A DNA stretch of 64,000 nucleotides from Streptomyces sp. CA-278952. Its GTDB lineage: Bacteria > Actinomycetota > Actinomycetes > Streptomycetales > Streptomycetaceae. The notes under the pieces are model-generated. The model made no database searches. It had not been told where the DNA came from and saw nothing but the letters and a program-made list of their open reading frames with translations. The position numbers and the translations under genes were made by a program. Where the stretch lies: positions 5,270,001 to 5,334,000 of the forward strand of contig NZ_CP112880.1 in assembly GCF_028747205.1 (NCBI RefSeq), written 5' to 3'. Positions 63,595-64,000 of the stretch are shown piece by piece (positions within the stretch are counted from its first letter, which is position 1; each line of letters opens with the position of its first letter).

Positions 63595-64000
63595 ATGACC
63601 CGCGTCCTGTCGACACCGCCCGCGATGATCTCCGGCTGCCTCGCCGCAGCTCCGCAACCCGTGGTCCCGGCAACGGCCGGCGGTGGCCTGCTGCTGCGCC
63701 CCTGGGAACGGAGCGACGCGGCGGCGTTCCTCTCCGCCTACCGGGACGAGGAGACCCGCCGCTGGCACACGCACCGGCCCTCGACCGAGGCCCAGGTCCG
63801 GGAGTGGTTCGAGGGATACCGGCAGGACTGGGAGCGGGAGAAGGGCTGCCACTGGGCCGTTGCCCGTGACAGCGGCGAGGTGCTCGGCCGGATGGCGTTG
63901 CGCGGCCTGGACTTCGACGACGGTGTCGCGAACGTCGCGTACTGGGCGCTCCCGGCCGCACGCGGCGCGGGGGTCGCCTCCCGCGCGCTCGCGGCGGTCA
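63595..64000 (+). CDS. GNAT-family N-acetyltransferase, cut by window end
   Basis: At least 135 aa; the frame is still open at 64000. After ~30 variable residues comes a RimJ/RimL-type fold: LLLRPWERSDAAAFLSAYRD, WHTHRPSTEAQVREWFEGYR, HWAVARDSGEVLGRMALRG, ANVAYWALPAARGAGVASRAL; the last is the acetyl-CoA-binding (R/Q)xxGxG/A region. ATG at 63595 has no clean ribosome site. Confidence 0.85.
   Translation, partial: MTRVLSTPPAMISGCLAAAPQPVVPATAGGGLLLRPWERSDAAAFLSAYRDEETRRWHTHRPSTEAQVREWFEGYRQDWEREKGCHWAVARDSGEVLGRMALRGLDFDDGVANVAYWALPAARGAGVASRALAAV

Overview
The window is chromosomal DNA of a high-GC actinomycete, almost certainly Streptomyces. Support comes from very high GC, GTG/TTG starts, the adpA-orn pair with a TTA (bldA-type) codon in adpA, the desABCD desferrioxamine operon with an iron box, a cebEFG-bglC cellobiose operon with CebR palindromes, a DasR-type dre site, a Scr1/DUF397 pair and IucA/IucC-, TerD- and GOLPH3-type genes. 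Most of it reads like ordinary conserved core; there is no prophage, integrative element or CRISPR array.

Layout. 0-0.4 kb: 57-bp hairpin repeats. 0.4-6.5 kb: TPR-type regulator, small protein, spermidine-synthase-like protein, secreted protein, two-component system. 6.8-11.8 kb: aspartate decarboxylase with two AspT-type exchangers. 12.1-18.4 kb: cebEFG-bglC and cebR with three CebR palindromes. 18.5-20.6 kb: a TerD domain fused to a predicted PD-(D/E)XK nuclease. 20.7-21.4 kb: a DasR-site-linked AA10 lytic polysaccharide monooxygenase (LPMO) carrying a +1 frameshift. 21.5-27.4 kb: tRNA-His, orn, adpA, a universal stress protein and glmS. 27.4-33.6 kb: DUF4429 protein and desABCD. 33.8-39.1 kb: a more variable stretch (unknown secreted protein, MFS/HxlR pair, DUF1707 protein, two gene remnants, YdcF protein). 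39.2-45.7 kb: a leucine/isovalerate-type acyl-CoA degradation operon with a divergent TetR regulator. 45.8-51.3 kb: GOLPH3-like protein and a two-gene polysaccharide unit (GT2 synthase plus an acyltransferase-SGNH-GH16 fusion). 51.7-54.0 kb: small proteins and an IS5-family transposase remnant. 54.0-57.2 kb: cation efflux, TesB thioesterase, acyl-CoA dehydrogenase. 57.4-64 kb: DUF5713, AraC/VOC pair, UvrA-like ABC ATPase, DUF397/Scr1 pair, small proteins and a GNAT gene cut by the window end.

How genes work together: CebEFG would import cellobiose, BglC hydrolyse it, and CebR repress both. AdpA, GlmS and the DasR-linked LPMO tie the middle of the window to development and amino-sugar/chitin use. 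DesABCD makes desferrioxamine under iron control. The acdH/hmgL/carboxylase operon degrades branched acyl-CoAs to acetoacetate and acetyl-CoA. The least conventional features are the GT2 plus acyltransferase-SGNH-GH16 operon, the TerD-nuclease fusion with an inverted repeat in its leader, and the frameshifted LPMO that also carries a TTA codon. Function calls rest on motif recognition by eye; no database search was possible.
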